Below the pieces are notes generated by a model. That model was not told the origin of the DNA, searched no databases, and worked only from the letters and a program-made list of their open reading frames with translations. The position numbers were made by a program, and so were the translations under genes. 64,000 nucleotides of DNA from Parahoeflea alexandrii. Lineage in GTDB: Bacteria; Pseudomonadota; Alphaproteobacteria; Rhizobiales; Rhizobiaceae. The stretch spans positions 1,178,001 to 1,242,000 of the forward strand of contig NZ_JAPWHB010000001.1 of assembly GCF_027214025.1 (NCBI RefSeq). The letters run 5' to 3'. This document shows, one piece after another, positions 23,526-32,679 of this stretch; positions within the stretch are counted from its first letter, which is position 1; the number at the start of each line of letters is the position of its first letter.

Positions 23526-25032
23526 TGGAGCCCGCCTGCATTTCAAGAAGTTTCTTGGCTCTCCTGCCCTGGATCACCGGATAGACCAGCGACAGGACGG
23601 TGAAGGCGATGATCGCCAGCGAGATCGGCCGGCCGAAGAACATGCCGGTGAGATTGCCGGTTGCCTCACCGATGATCCAGGCCTGAACGAAGCCCTGCTC
23701 GGCGATCGGACCGAGGATCAGGCCCAGCACGATGGGCGATGCGGCAAAGCCGAACCGCGACAGGACCCAGCCGACCGTTCCCAGCACGATCATGATGATG
23801 ACATCGGAGATCGAATTGCGGATGGCGAAGGTGCCGATGATGGTCATGAAACCCACTGACGGCACCAGGATGGTCTTGGGGATGGTGACGATGGTCTTGT
23901 AGGCATAGCGTCCAATCAACAGACCTGTCGGCAGCATCAGGATGGTGGCGATGAAAAGGCCGAAAATGAAGGTGTAGACGATCGACCCGCCGCTATCGAA
24001 CAGGGTCGGGCCGGTCCGGACCCCTTGCACCAGCAGGGCACCCAGGATCACGGCATCGGGCGGCGTTCCGGGAATGCCGAGTACCAGGGTCGGGATGAAG
24101 CCGCCGCCGACGGTCGCGTTGTTGGCGGCTTCGGTTGCCATGATGCCATCGGGTTCGCCTTCGCCGAATTTCTGGCCGGGTTTTGCCGTGCGCTTGGCCT
24201 CCGAATAGGCGACGAGGCCCGCCACCGAACCGCCCGCCCCTGGCAGGATGCCGATGACGGTGCCGATGATCGAGGAGCGCAGCAGGTTGAAGCGCGAGCG
24301 CCAGGCAAGGAGTGCTCCTTCGCGGAAGCGGACGGCCCGGCCGCCCTCCTCCACCTTGAGATGGCGTTCGGGCGTGGCGACCAGATCGATCAGCACCGGA
24401 ATGCAGTAAAGCCCTATCAGAGCGCCGACCACCTCGATGCCGCCGATCATGGTGGAACTGCCGAAGGTCAGGCGGATGTCCGCGGAGATCTCGGCAACCC
24501 CGACGCAGGACAGAAGCAGGCCGAAGGCGCCGCCGGCCAGTCCCTTGAGCAGGTTGCCGGTGGACAAGGAGGCAATCAGCGACAGTCCGAAGATCGACAG
24601 CCAGAGATACTCGACCGGCCCGAAGGCGAGCGCCACGGAAGACAAGGGCGGCGCGAGCAACAACAGCGCCAGCGCGCCGATCATGCCGCCGAAGACGCTG
24701 GCATAGCAGGCAATCGCAACGGCAAGGTCGCCGTCTCCGCGTTTGGCCATGGGGTAGCCGTCGAAGGTTGTTCCGATGGCGGACGGGGTCCCCGGAGTGT
24801 TGAGCAGGATGGCAGAGTAGGCGCCGCCGTAGATCGCGCCCGTGTAAATCGCACCGAGCAGGATCAGCGCCGAAGCCGGCGGCATGGCGAAGGTGATCGG
24901 CACCAGCACCGCGACGGCCATGGTCGCCGACAATCCCGGTATCGACCCGATGATGGTGCCCGCGACCACGCCGAACAGCGCCAGCGCCAGATTGGTCAGC
25001 GTCAGTGCATTGGCCAGATGTTCAAAACCCAT
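23506..25032 (-). CDS. Tripartite tricarboxylate transporter, large membrane subunit TctA
   Basis: A 508-residue, highly hydrophobic protein with about 11-12 membrane helices and the TctA family blocks GTIIGSIPGLSATMAVAVL, GGAYSAILLNTPGTPSAIGT and GILPGAGGSVAGLVAYSEAK. It forms the ion-driven transport channel for carboxylates such as citrate. Order in the operon is tctC-tctA-tctB, a common variant. A hairpin separates it from tctC. Confidence 0.95.
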   Translation of the reverse strand: MGFEHLANALTLTNLALALFGVVAGTIIGSIPGLSATMAVAVLVPITFAMPPASALILLGAIYTGAIYGGAYSAILLNTPGTPSAIGTTFDGYPMAKRGDGDLAVAIACYASVFGGMIGALALLLLAPPLSSVALAFGPVEYLWLSIFGLSLIASLSTGNLLKGLAGGAFGLLLSCVGVAEISADIRLTFGSSTMIGGIEVVGALIGLYCIPVLIDLVATPERHLKVEEGGRAVRFREGALLAWRSRFNLLRSSIIGTVIGILPGAGGSVAGLVAYSEAKRTAKPGQKFGEGEPDGIMATEAANNATVGGGFIPTLVLGIPGTPPDAVILGALLVQGVRTGPTLFDSGGSIVYTFIFGLFIATILMLPTGLLIGRYAYKTIVTIPKTILVPSVGFMTIIGTFAIRNSISDVIIMIVLGTVGWVLSRFGFAASPIVLGLILGPIAEQGFVQAWIIGEATGNLTGMFFGRPISLAIIAFTVLSLVYPVIQGRRAKKLLEMQAGSNAKTDD

Positions 25033-25125
25033 GTCGGACTGTCCATTCAGCTTGCGTGCAAGCGACTGCCGGCCAGCGACCGCAGAAGACGGCTTGCCGG
25101 TTATCTCGCCTCACACTTCACAAAA

Positions 25126-25154
25126 GGAGCATCCGGGCCTGTCCGGCCCGGATG
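25126..25154 (-). terminator. Hairpin between tctC and tctA
   Basis: An inverted repeat of 10 bp, CATCCGGGCC and GGCCCGGATG with a 5-base loop. On the minus strand it follows the tctC stop and is trailed by CTCCTTTTG. It could act as an intrinsic terminator or as a partial one that lets the binding protein be made in excess over the membrane subunits. Confidence 0.6.
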
Positions 25155-25166
25155 AAGGGAAATGGA

Positions 25167-26123
25167 TCAGTTGAGCAGCCCGGCTTCCGTTGCCGCCTCG
25201 ATATACTCGTCCTTGCGGGCCTTCATGAAATCGCCCATGCCATCGACGCCGACATCGAGAAGCGCGAATCCGCCATCGAGCATCTGCTTGCGGAAAGCCT
25301 CGTCGGCATTGATTTCGCCGAACATGTCCGACAGGGCCTTGACGGTCTCGTCCGGCGTGTCCTTGGGAACGGCCATGCCGCGATAGGCGCCGCCGACCAT
25401 GTCGAAGCCGAGTTCCTTGAAGGTGGGCACGTCGGGGAACAGCGGATGACGCTCTTCCATGGCAACGGCGAGCATCCGCACCGCATCGCCTTGCGCGGCG
25501 CCGACGGTGGTGTACCCCCACTGTGCCTTGACCTGCTTGCCGAGCATGGCGGTAACCGAAGCGCCGGTTCCCTTGAACGGCACATAGGTGGTCTTGATGC
25601 CGGCCATTTTGTCGAACCGGATCTGAGCAAGATGGTTGGCAGTCGCCTTGCCGGAGCCGGACATGGTCACAGATCCGGGATTGGCTTTCGCGTCGGCAAT
25701 CAGGTCTTCAAGCGTCTGGTAGGGGCTGTCCGCCGTCACCACGATCGCGTCAGGCGTGTAGTGGAACATGTAGAACGCCTTGATGTCCTCGGTGGTGTAA
25801 CCGACATCCTTTTGCGCGGGCTGAATGACAATATGCGGCAGGTTGATGCCCATGATCGTGTAGCCATCGCCGGCCATGGAGTTGAGCTGGGCCCAACCGA
25901 CCGCGCCGCCGCCGCCGGGCTTGTAGGAGACCACGAGATCCTGGCCGAACTTGTCCTTGAAGAAAGGCTGCTGGAAGCGGGCGGAAATGTCTGATTCACC
26001 CCCCGGACCGAACGGTATGATGTATTCGATCGACTTTTCCGGAAACGCCAGGGCACCGGTCGCGGCAACAAGCGAGACCGCGGATGCAACCACCAGCGTC
26101 TTGACGAATTTCAGTTTCAACAT
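25167..26123 (-). CDS. Tripartite tricarboxylate transporter substrate-binding protein TctC
   Basis: A 318-residue periplasmic binding protein with a clear signal peptide (MLKLKFVKTLVVASAVSLVA, cleaved near ALA-FPEK). Family blocks are IEYIIPFGPGGESDISAR, VVSYKPGGGGAVGWAQL and MSGSGKATANHLAQIRF. The start at 26123 has TTGGGAGGAAAGC directly upstream; a longer in-frame start at 26240 would bury the signal peptide. It captures the substrate, probably a carboxylic acid, for TctAB. Confidence 0.93.
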   Translation of the reverse strand: MLKLKFVKTLVVASAVSLVAATGALAFPEKSIEYIIPFGPGGESDISARFQQPFFKDKFGQDLVVSYKPGGGGAVGWAQLNSMAGDGYTIMGINLPHIVIQPAQKDVGYTTEDIKAFYMFHYTPDAIVVTADSPYQTLEDLIADAKANPGSVTMSGSGKATANHLAQIRFDKMAGIKTTYVPFKGTGASVTAMLGKQVKAQWGYTTVGAAQGDAVRMLAVAMEERHPLFPDVPTFKELGFDMVGGAYRGMAVPKDTPDETVKALSDMFGEINADEAFRKQMLDGGFALLDVGVDGMGDFMKARKDEYIEAATEAGLLN

Positions 26124-26631
26124 GCTTTCCTCCCAAATAATTCTGGATGCAAGCGCTTTCATCGCCGCTTGCAATGAAACTGTCGATTGCCCCCTCACCC
26201 ATCCTTCTCTCCCAGGTCGGAGGCCCTGCAGCCGGATCATTTAATCAGGTGAAATCCGGTTTGTCATGCGTGTTGAGGAAAATGTGGCCCAGATAAAAAC
26301 GATGCTCTGACACCGGTTTCAACCACAGGCGTGACAACGCGGTGCTGACAAGTCTCGTCTCACGCGCGCTTCAGACCTCCGTGCAGGACACATCAAAGCC
26401 GGGCACAGTCACACAGGCCGAGACCAAATCCGATCTACTGGACCGGACGGAAGAAAGTACCCGCTTTTCATGGAGTTGCGCTACCCGATCTACATTCCGG
26501 GGCCAGATTTTGGCAAAAACATTAGTCATTTATTACAATCCGCTGAATTAGCATTGCCCCGAAGTGAGATCCGCCCTGCCGTGCCCCATCCATGGCTTCC
26601 GGCACTCACCAACGGTTACCTGTGGATTGCG
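26124..26631. other. Intergenic region, divergent tctC / GGDEF-EAL gene
   Basis: About 500 bases without a credible gene. It holds the promoters for the two divergent flanking genes. The frame of the downstream gene stays open back to 26470, but that part has no domain character. Confidence 0.4.
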
Positions 26632-29298
26632 ATGTCAAGAAGTTCCAGCCTCAATTTGAAACGCGGTCACCTGTTCCTGAGACCAAGTGTCATTGCAGGC
26701 GTCATAGCACTTGTCGTTGCGGTCGCCGCAGGCGTGTTCGCCGAATACCAGAACCGCATCGTTCATTATCAGGCTTCCCACGCCAAAGTCAGCGAACAGC
26801 TTGGACTGGTGCGGGCGAAACTGGAAGGCAACATCAACAGCAACATCCAACTTGTCCGCGGCCTGGTCTCGGTGATTGCAACGCAACCCGACATGGACCA
26901 GGCGCGCTTTGCCAGCATTGCCAGAGGGCTGGTCGGCAAGCACTCGCAACTGCGCAATATTGCCGGCGCACCCGGGCTGGTCGTCAGCCTGATGTATCCG
27001 ATGGAGGGTAACGAGCAGGCAATCGGCCTTGATTACCGGACGAACAAAAGCCAGCGCGAAGCCGCAATGCGCGCGGTCCATACGGAAGAAATGGTGCTGG
27101 CTGGTCCGGTAAATCTCTTGCAGGGCGGACAGGGGTTTGTCGGCCGCTTTCCGGTTTTCGTCAGGGACGATGCCGGCAGCAAGGAACTGTGGGGGCTTGT
27201 GTCAGCCGTCGTCGACGTGGAGATGCTCTACGAAGCAAGCGGCCTCCTCTCCACCGAGTTGCCGGTCAGGATTGCCATTCGGGGGCAAGACGCAACCGGC
27301 GGAGAAGGCGATATTTTCTTTGGCGACCCGGAAATCTTCAGTAACGATCCGGTGACATCCCAGGTTTCCCTGCCAAACGGAAGCTGGCAGATTGCGGCCA
27401 TTCCCGCAGCCGGCTGGTCCAGCACGCCCGAGAATGCCTGGCAGATGCGGTTTCTCATCCTGCTTGCCGGCTTGCTGGTTATCCTTCCGATCTCCATCGC
27501 CGGATACCTGAACGATCTGCGCCACACCCACATGCAGGAGCTCGCCCGCCGCCAGCGCCAGCTTCAACGGCTGTCAGAACGCCACCAGCTCGCCCTCGAC
27601 ACCTCGAGGATCGGCGTCTGGGAGCTCAACCTCGGCACGTCGGAACTGACATGGGACAGCCGGATGCGGGAACTCTACGGGGTTTCCAGCGATGTCGGGC
27701 AAGTCACGCTCGACACCTGGCGCAAGGCGGTTTTTGCCGAAGACCGCCTGCAAGCCAAAACGGCATTCGACCAGGCACTCAAAGACGGCAGCACCTATCA
27801 TTCCAACTTCCGCGTGATGACCCACGACGGCGTGACAAGGTGGATTCGCTCCGTCGGCGCCGTGCACACGAATCCCGACGGCCAGCGGTACATCGTCGGG
27901 GTGAACTGGGATGTCTCGTCTGACATCGAACTCAACGCGAGCCTGCTCGCAGCCAAGCAGAGCGCCGAGCAACGCAACAGGGAGCTTGAAGAAGCCCGCG
28001 CCCAGATGGAGCGCAACTCGCTGCACGACAGCCTGACCGGACTGCCGAACCGCCGGTTCCTCGACAAGAAGCTTGCCGGCGAACCGGCCGGGGCCACTGT
28101 TACCGCACTGCTGCATATCGATCTCGACCGCTTCAAGCAGATCAACGACACGCTGGGTCATGCCGCCGGAGACGCCATGCTGACCCATGCCGCTTCGGTG
28201 CTGTCGAGCAGCGTGCGCGCCGGCGATTTCGTTGCCCGGATCGGTGGCGACGAGTTCATCATTGCCATTGCATCGAAGACCAGCGAGGTGCAACTGGCGG
28301 CGCTGGCCAGCCGGATCATTATGAAAATGCGCGAGCCAGTGCCCTATGAGGGACATGAATGCCGTTTCGGCGTCAGCATCGGCATTGCGATGGCCGACCC
28401 GGACAAGGCGCATTGCGGCAAGCGCCTGCTTGTCGATGCGGATATCGCGCTCTACCGGGCCAAGAGCAACGGACGCAACCGCCACGAGTTTTTCAATGCC
28501 GCGCTGAAAGCCGAAATCATCCGCACCAAGCGCGTCGCCGATGACATTCTCAACGGGCTCGACCGGAACGAGTTCGTACCGTATTTCCAGCCCCAGTTCG
28601 ATGCCAGGACGCTGGATATTGTCGGCGTCGAGGCGCTGGTGCGCTGGATCCATCCAACCGAAGGCGTGCTCGCGCCGGACAAATTCCTCAAGACCGCGGG
28701 CGAGCTCAATGTGGTGCCGCTGATCGATCGCTCCATCCTTGAGCAGACCTTGTGGCAATCGACCCGCTGGAAGGCGGCCGGCATTTCGATCCCCAAAATG
28801 TCGGTCAATGTTTCAGCCGGAAGGCTTTACGATGACGATCTGATCGAGAGTCTGAACGGCCTGGCTTTCGATCCCGGCACGCTCTCGTTCGAATTGCTCG
28901 AATCGATCTTCCTGGACGACAAGAACGAGACCATCGTCTCCAACATCGCCCATCTCAAGGCCCTTGGCATCGACATCGAGATCGACGACTTCGGCACCGG
29001 CTTCGCCTCCATTGTCAGCCTTGTGCAGGTCAAACCGAACCGGCTGAAAATCGACCGGCAGCTGATCGCACCGCTGGTCCGCTCCGCCAGCCAGCGCAAC
29101 CTCATCGCATCGATCATCGACATCGGCCAATCGCTGGGCATCAAGGTTGTGGCCGAAGGCGTCGAAACACGCGAACATGCCGCCATCCTGCGTGATATCG
29201 GCTGCGACACGCTGCAGGGCTTTGCGCTTGCCCGTCCGATGGCTTCGGATGAGCTGATGGCCTTCGTGCGCAGGGAAGGCTGGCGGCAGGTGGCCTGA
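26632..29298 (+). CDS. Membrane sensor with PAS, GGDEF and EAL domains
   Basis: An 888-residue c-di-GMP enzyme. Membrane helices near residues 15-36 and 280-300 flank a periplasmic domain resembling CHASE sensor domains. A PAS domain follows (about residues 320-435; GVWELNLGTSELTWDSRM and WDVSSD), then GGDEF (RIGGDEFIIAI, about residue 535) with an RAGD inhibitory I-site five residues before it, then EAL (VEALVRW, about residue 666, with IDDFGTGF about residue 785). Both catalytic signatures are intact, so it may make and degrade c-di-GMP depending on signal. ATG 26632 is chosen because the basic N-terminus and first helix follow it; an open frame extends upstream to 26470. Confidence 0.9.
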   Translation: MSRSSSLNLKRGHLFLRPSVIAGVIALVVAVAAGVFAEYQNRIVHYQASHAKVSEQLGLVRAKLEGNINSNIQLVRGLVSVIATQPDMDQARFASIARGLVGKHSQLRNIAGAPGLVVSLMYPMEGNEQAIGLDYRTNKSQREAAMRAVHTEEMVLAGPVNLLQGGQGFVGRFPVFVRDDAGSKELWGLVSAVVDVEMLYEASGLLSTELPVRIAIRGQDATGGEGDIFFGDPEIFSNDPVTSQVSLPNGSWQIAAIPAAGWSSTPENAWQMRFLILLAGLLVILPISIAGYLNDLRHTHMQELARRQRQLQRLSERHQLALDTSRIGVWELNLGTSELTWDSRMRELYGVSSDVGQVTLDTWRKAVFAEDRLQAKTAFDQALKDGSTYHSNFRVMTHDGVTRWIRSVGAVHTNPDGQRYIVGVNWDVSSDIELNASLLAAKQSAEQRNRELEEARAQMERNSLHDSLTGLPNRRFLDKKLAGEPAGATVTALLHIDLDRFKQINDTLGHAAGDAMLTHAASVLSSSVRAGDFVARIGGDEFIIAIASKTSEVQLAALASRIIMKMREPVPYEGHECRFGVSIGIAMADPDKAHCGKRLLVDADIALYRAKSNGRNRHEFFNAALKAEIIRTKRVADDILNGLDRNEFVPYFQPQFDARTLDIVGVEALVRWIHPTEGVLAPDKFLKTAGELNVVPLIDRSILEQTLWQSTRWKAAGISIPKMSVNVSAGRLYDDDLIESLNGLAFDPGTLSFELLESIFLDDKNETIVSNIAHLKALGIDIEIDDFGTGFASIVSLVQVKPNRLKIDRQLIAPLVRSASQRNLIASIIDIGQSLGIKVVAEGVETREHAAILRDIGCDTLQGFALARPMASDELMAFVRREGWRQVA

Positions 29299-29604
29299 AG
29301 CCTTGCCTGGCGGCCCTCCGCCGATGCCGGCGAGGAGTTGCAACCGGCAACCGGGCGCCCGTGCGGCACGGATGGCTGCAACAGTCCTGACGCTTCGTCG
29401 CACCGCAGACAGATAACTCGCCGCAGCCGCATCGCGCCTGATGCCAGCGGTCCGAGGCCAGCAGTCCGCGAATTCGGACCGGAGAAACCATTTTCGGCGT
29501 TGATGCGCCGCCCGCGATCAGCTAGAAGACCGCTTGTCAGCTGCTTTGCGCCGCACAGGTCATGCCCTTTCCGGCAGACCCGCCGTACGCCAAGCGCCAC
29601 GGAT
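29299..29604. other. Intergenic region before tRNA-Arg
   Basis: About 300 bases with no credible gene on either strand. It should contain the tRNA promoter. The long minus-strand frames here continue antisense to the EAL domain and are not coding. Confidence 0.4.
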
Positions 29605-29681
29605 GCACCCGTAGCTCAGCTGGATAGAGTGCTGCCCTCCGAAGGCAGAGGTCACAGGTTCGAATCCTGTCGGGTGCGCCA
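29605..29681 (+). tRNA. tRNA-Arg (anticodon CCG)
   Basis: A complete 77-base cloverleaf. The acceptor stem GCACCCG pairs with CGGGTGC, followed by a G discriminator and encoded CCA. The D arm is AGCTCAGCTGGATAGAGT. The anticodon stem CTGCC/GGCAG encloses loop CTCCGAA, with CCG at 29639-29641. The T arm is CACAGGTTCGAATCCTGTC. It marks the left boundary of an island-like region, and tRNA 3' ends are common integration targets. Confidence 0.97.
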
Positions 29682-29762
29682 ATAAATTCAAAAGCTTAGC
29701 TGGGTTTCGATATTCCTGACGCGACCGTTAACTCACCAGAAACTCACCAATTATTGGCGCAC
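29674..29762. repeat. 12-bp inverted repeat spanning the tRNA 3' end
   Basis: GTGCGCCAATAA (29674-29685), formed by the last bases of the tRNA and what follows it, is repeated in exact inverse as TTATTGGCGCAC at 29751-29762. The 65 bases between hold a tandem-like ACTCACCAGAA/ACTCACCAATT. It may be an integrase core site or the arms of an old attachment region, or a terminator-like structure for the tRNA. Confidence 0.6.
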
Positions 29763-29886
29763 TGACTCGTGTTTTCGAGGGTTTTTGGCGTGTGTCCAAT
29801 TTCTCTAATCACATGACCTTGCAAGATCGGCCATCGAACCGAAGTAAGCGCACGGTCCGACCCGGACAGGAGAGACAGCGCTCGCG

Positions 29887-30171
29887 CGCGTGGAATCGCC
29901 CATCAAACGCCTCAACGGCGAAATCAAGCGACGCACCAAAGTCGTCGGCATCTTTCCCAACGAAGACGTCCTCATCCGTCTCGTCGGTGCTCTGCTCCTC
30001 GACAGAACTACGAATTGGCGGTCCAGCGGTCCCTATACATGACGTTGGAAACCATCGCGCAGATGAGCGATGATCCGCTCATCTGCCTGCCTACCGTGGC
30101 ACGATGATATCCCTGCCCAAACCGGAAGGCGTCACGGATGTCAAAAGCTATGCCACGCTACGGGACACGAT
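29887..30171 (+). pseudogene. Remnant of an IS256-family transposase
   Basis: Only the C-terminal part survives. One frame reads ESPIKRLNGEIKRRTKVVG then IFPNEDVLIRLVGALLL, and after a frameshift near 30000 a second frame continues QNYELAVQRSLYMTLETIAQ to a stop at 30105-30107. Both match the end of IS256/Mutator-type transposases. The sequence GGGACACGA at 30162-30170 looks like the right terminal repeat of such an element. The 5' part of the element is gone. Confidence 0.75.
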
Positions 30172-30378
30172 GTGTCGCAGCGTAATATTGCCTAATTCGA
30201 TCTTTTGCTGAATTGCTCCGCCTCAAGCTGATTTTGCGAGCTTCCCTCCGCGCATATTTGAGGCATCGCCATATTTCGTGGAAAGCTTTCAATCCTTTCC
30301 TTGGCCGGCATTTTAATGTTCGTTAATACACGCTGGAACAAACGTTCGCAGATATCGGTACAACAGGAGAGGTCAGGT

Positions 30379-31395
30379 TTGGAAACTCAACTGTCTACGC
30401 ACGAGGACATGGAGGTTGCCCGCCTAGCGCAGCTTTTCCGAAATTGCACTCAATCGTACAAATTTCTGTTTTTTCGGGCTATACTTGCCCGGTTAATCGA
30501 AAAGGATTGCGCTCGTATCGCTTTCAGCGAGATCCTAGCCGAGATGCTAATTTCCGCGTGGTGGCCCGCAGTGGTTGGACGCTTGGCGATTGGGAATGCC
30601 GCCGGCAACGACACCTTAACGAAGCTTGTGGCCTCGATTGGTGATGTGGTGAACGAGAAGCTCAGACAACGGGAAGCACTCGCTCTTGCGCTGAAGGCGG
30701 TAAAGACTGAAAGAGCCAGAGGCTGCCTGCGTTATGTTCCCGAGGCATTGCTCAGCCCGTGGAAGACGAGCGCGCAGTTTAATCCCCTCTACAAAGTTCA
30801 TGATGATGGGATCGAACTTTATCCTGAATGGAAGGAATATCTAAAGGTCAATATACCAATAGTAAGAGGATGGGCAGACGGCGCCTGGCTTGCGTGGGTT
30901 CAGGCTCGAAACCCGAATATACCTGTGACACTTGAGAAGCTGGCGCCGCCGGCGAGACATAACAATCTCGCTCGCGAAAAGACGTTTTTCCTGCAGAATA
31001 TGTTAGGCAAGCCAATCGTCTGCATCTACACCCAGCAAAATGTCTGTGAGTCCGATCTGACACTCGATCACTTTTTGCCTCGAAGTTTTGTAGGCCACGA
31101 TCGGATCTGGAATCTTGCGCCTGTTTCGAAAAAGGTCAACTTTTCGAAAGGGGCTCGCCTCCCGCTAGACGGACATCTTGATGAGCTGATTAAGCTACAC
31201 CATCATGTCGTAACCGCAGCTCTGGGGCACGCGAGGAAATCTGAAAGCACGTTCTTGGATCAGTATTGTACGGATCTTCGGTTGTCGCCAGAGCAACTTA
31301 GTGATGAGAGGGCTCTCCGAGAGGCCTACGTGGGAAATGTGTTGCCGATGTTGGCAATAGCTAAGCGAATGGGATTTCCTACTGATTGGCCCTGA
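30379..31395 (+). CDS. HNH endonuclease-like protein
   Basis: A protein of about 338 residues, mostly helical in its first 200 residues, with an HNH-type site toward the C-terminus: VCIYTQQNVCE, then LTLDHFLPRSFVGHDRIWNL, then SKKVNFSKGARLP (His about residue 233, Asn about 244, Asn about 253). The second Cys pair of classic HNH proteins is not evident. The TTG start at 30379 is preceded by AGGAGAGG at good spacing; ATG 30316 is the alternative. It is A+T-rich, follows the IS remnant, and lies on the same strand upstream of the Dnd-like operon. A restriction-type nuclease is the likely role. Confidence 0.7.
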   Translation: METQLSTHEDMEVARLAQLFRNCTQSYKFLFFRAILARLIEKDCARIAFSEILAEMLISAWWPAVVGRLAIGNAAGNDTLTKLVASIGDVVNEKLRQREALALALKAVKTERARGCLRYVPEALLSPWKTSAQFNPLYKVHDDGIELYPEWKEYLKVNIPIVRGWADGAWLAWVQARNPNIPVTLEKLAPPARHNNLAREKTFFLQNMLGKPIVCIYTQQNVCESDLTLDHFLPRSFVGHDRIWNLAPVSKKVNFSKGARLPLDGHLDELIKLHHHVVTAALGHARKSESTFLDQYCTDLRLSPEQLSDERALREAYVGNVLPMLAIAKRMGFPTDWP

Positions 31396-31448
31396 GCATG
31401 ACGGCGCAGGGCAGTGTTAGCTTCAGCTATTTGCAGGCTGGGCGCCGT

Positions 31449-32519
31449 CTAAGTTTCGATTCTTCTCAAAATGACACTCATCCATTTTATCTCAGGTCGA
31501 TCAAGGAGATCATCTCTTACGCCTTTCTCCTCCACCTGAAGACCTAACGGCAACGCTATCGTTCGGAGCTCATCTAGGGAGACATTAAACATGGCCCGGT
31601 CAGGATCTGCAGGCCCCAGCCGTAAAGTCAGATATACTTTGCCGGATACCGTCAGCAGAGATTTCAAACGGGCAAGCGCTGCCGGACGATCAGCTGGATG
31701 GATGTGCATCCAAACAGCACTTACAACTATCCAATCGAACCGCTCCGCTTTAATTGCCTTCAGGCCGGGAAGTCTGTCGTCAATCCATATGACACGTGGG
31801 TTCACGTGGATTTTTTGTGCAATGCGCCTGAAAGATTCGGAAGGCTCGGCTGCGATAACGACGTGGCCTTGTTCAGCTATCCACGATGCGTCGCGCCCAG
31901 TCCCCGCCCCCACATCGAGGACACTCAGGGGAGATTTGCCTTTCAGACCATCCACTAGGGCTGGATGCGCAGCCTCGAACGGTACGACTTCATACAGGTC
32001 AGCAAGGTTCTGAGCCTGCTGGTTGTAGAACTCTACCGATGCCCCGCTGATACCGTTTCCGATCCAGCCGGCCTGCTTCGCTGTAATTGCCATCAATATC
32101 ACGCTCGCTAACGCTGCAAGCACTAACATGATTTGGAAGGTTCTTCGAACCAGAAATGGTTTCGTAAACCAACCATCACCGGGGGCGCCCACGAACACAG
32201 ACGGCTCGAAGTTCCGCAGCCAAATGAGGTGACACTCCATGATGTAACGCAGTCGTGTGAGCACGAGGCAGAGACCGAAATTCCCGGCAGCCGCCAAGCC
32301 TAAAAGACAAAACTGAAATAGCGGGGCGGAGTCCGCCATCGAAACCCCGAACCAAAGCCCCCCGGTTAGCGTCATCGCCAGCAAGGGAATTTGCCACATG
32401 AGCTGATTTAGCGCTCGGAAGTTCTCGGAATTCTGGCCGTAGGCCTCGAGCATCCTCTGTTCGATGCGGTCGTCGGCTCGGACCGGAACATCCTGATTGG
32501 TAGTCATCGACCCTCTCAT
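31449..32519 (-). CDS. Membrane-anchored SAM-dependent methyltransferase
   Basis: A 356-residue protein. The first half has membrane helices near residues 42-60, 66-88 and 128-150. The second half is a class I methyltransferase with motif I VLDVGAGTGRDASW near residue 201 and IVVSAVWMHI (motif IV region) near residue 264. Methyl acceptor unknown; the fold is of the type 11/12 small-molecule group rather than a DNA methylase, as no NPPY/DPPY motif is present. Starts at ATG 32519 or 32507. It is transcribed away from the downstream operon, and the intergenic 32520-32679 must hold divergent promoters. Confidence 0.7.
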   Translation of the reverse strand: MRGSMTTNQDVPVRADDRIEQRMLEAYGQNSENFRALNQLMWQIPLLAMTLTGGLWFGVSMADSAPLFQFCLLGLAAAGNFGLCLVLTRLRYIMECHLIWLRNFEPSVFVGAPGDGWFTKPFLVRRTFQIMLVLAALASVILMAITAKQAGWIGNGISGASVEFYNQQAQNLADLYEVVPFEAAHPALVDGLKGKSPLSVLDVGAGTGRDASWIAEQGHVVIAAEPSESFRRIAQKIHVNPRVIWIDDRLPGLKAIKAERFDWIVVSAVWMHIHPADRPAALARLKSLLTVSGKVYLTLRLGPADPDRAMFNVSLDELRTIALPLGLQVEEKGVRDDLLDRPEIKWMSVILRRIET

Positions 32520-32679
32520 CTGCGCACTTTGGTAAGCGGCGTATTTTACTCCAGTATTAGGCTATTGCCTGAGCACTGAGGTTGCACTATTGGCTGAAAA
32601 AGTGGATGACTGCAACGGAGGGTTAGTAAAGTCGATATAGTGTGCGCAATGAAATAATCGACGGGGCGAAAAAACATAA

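Noticed and set aside
27574-28758. 394-codon minus-strand frame
   Set aside because: Antisense to the PAS-GGDEF-EAL gene.
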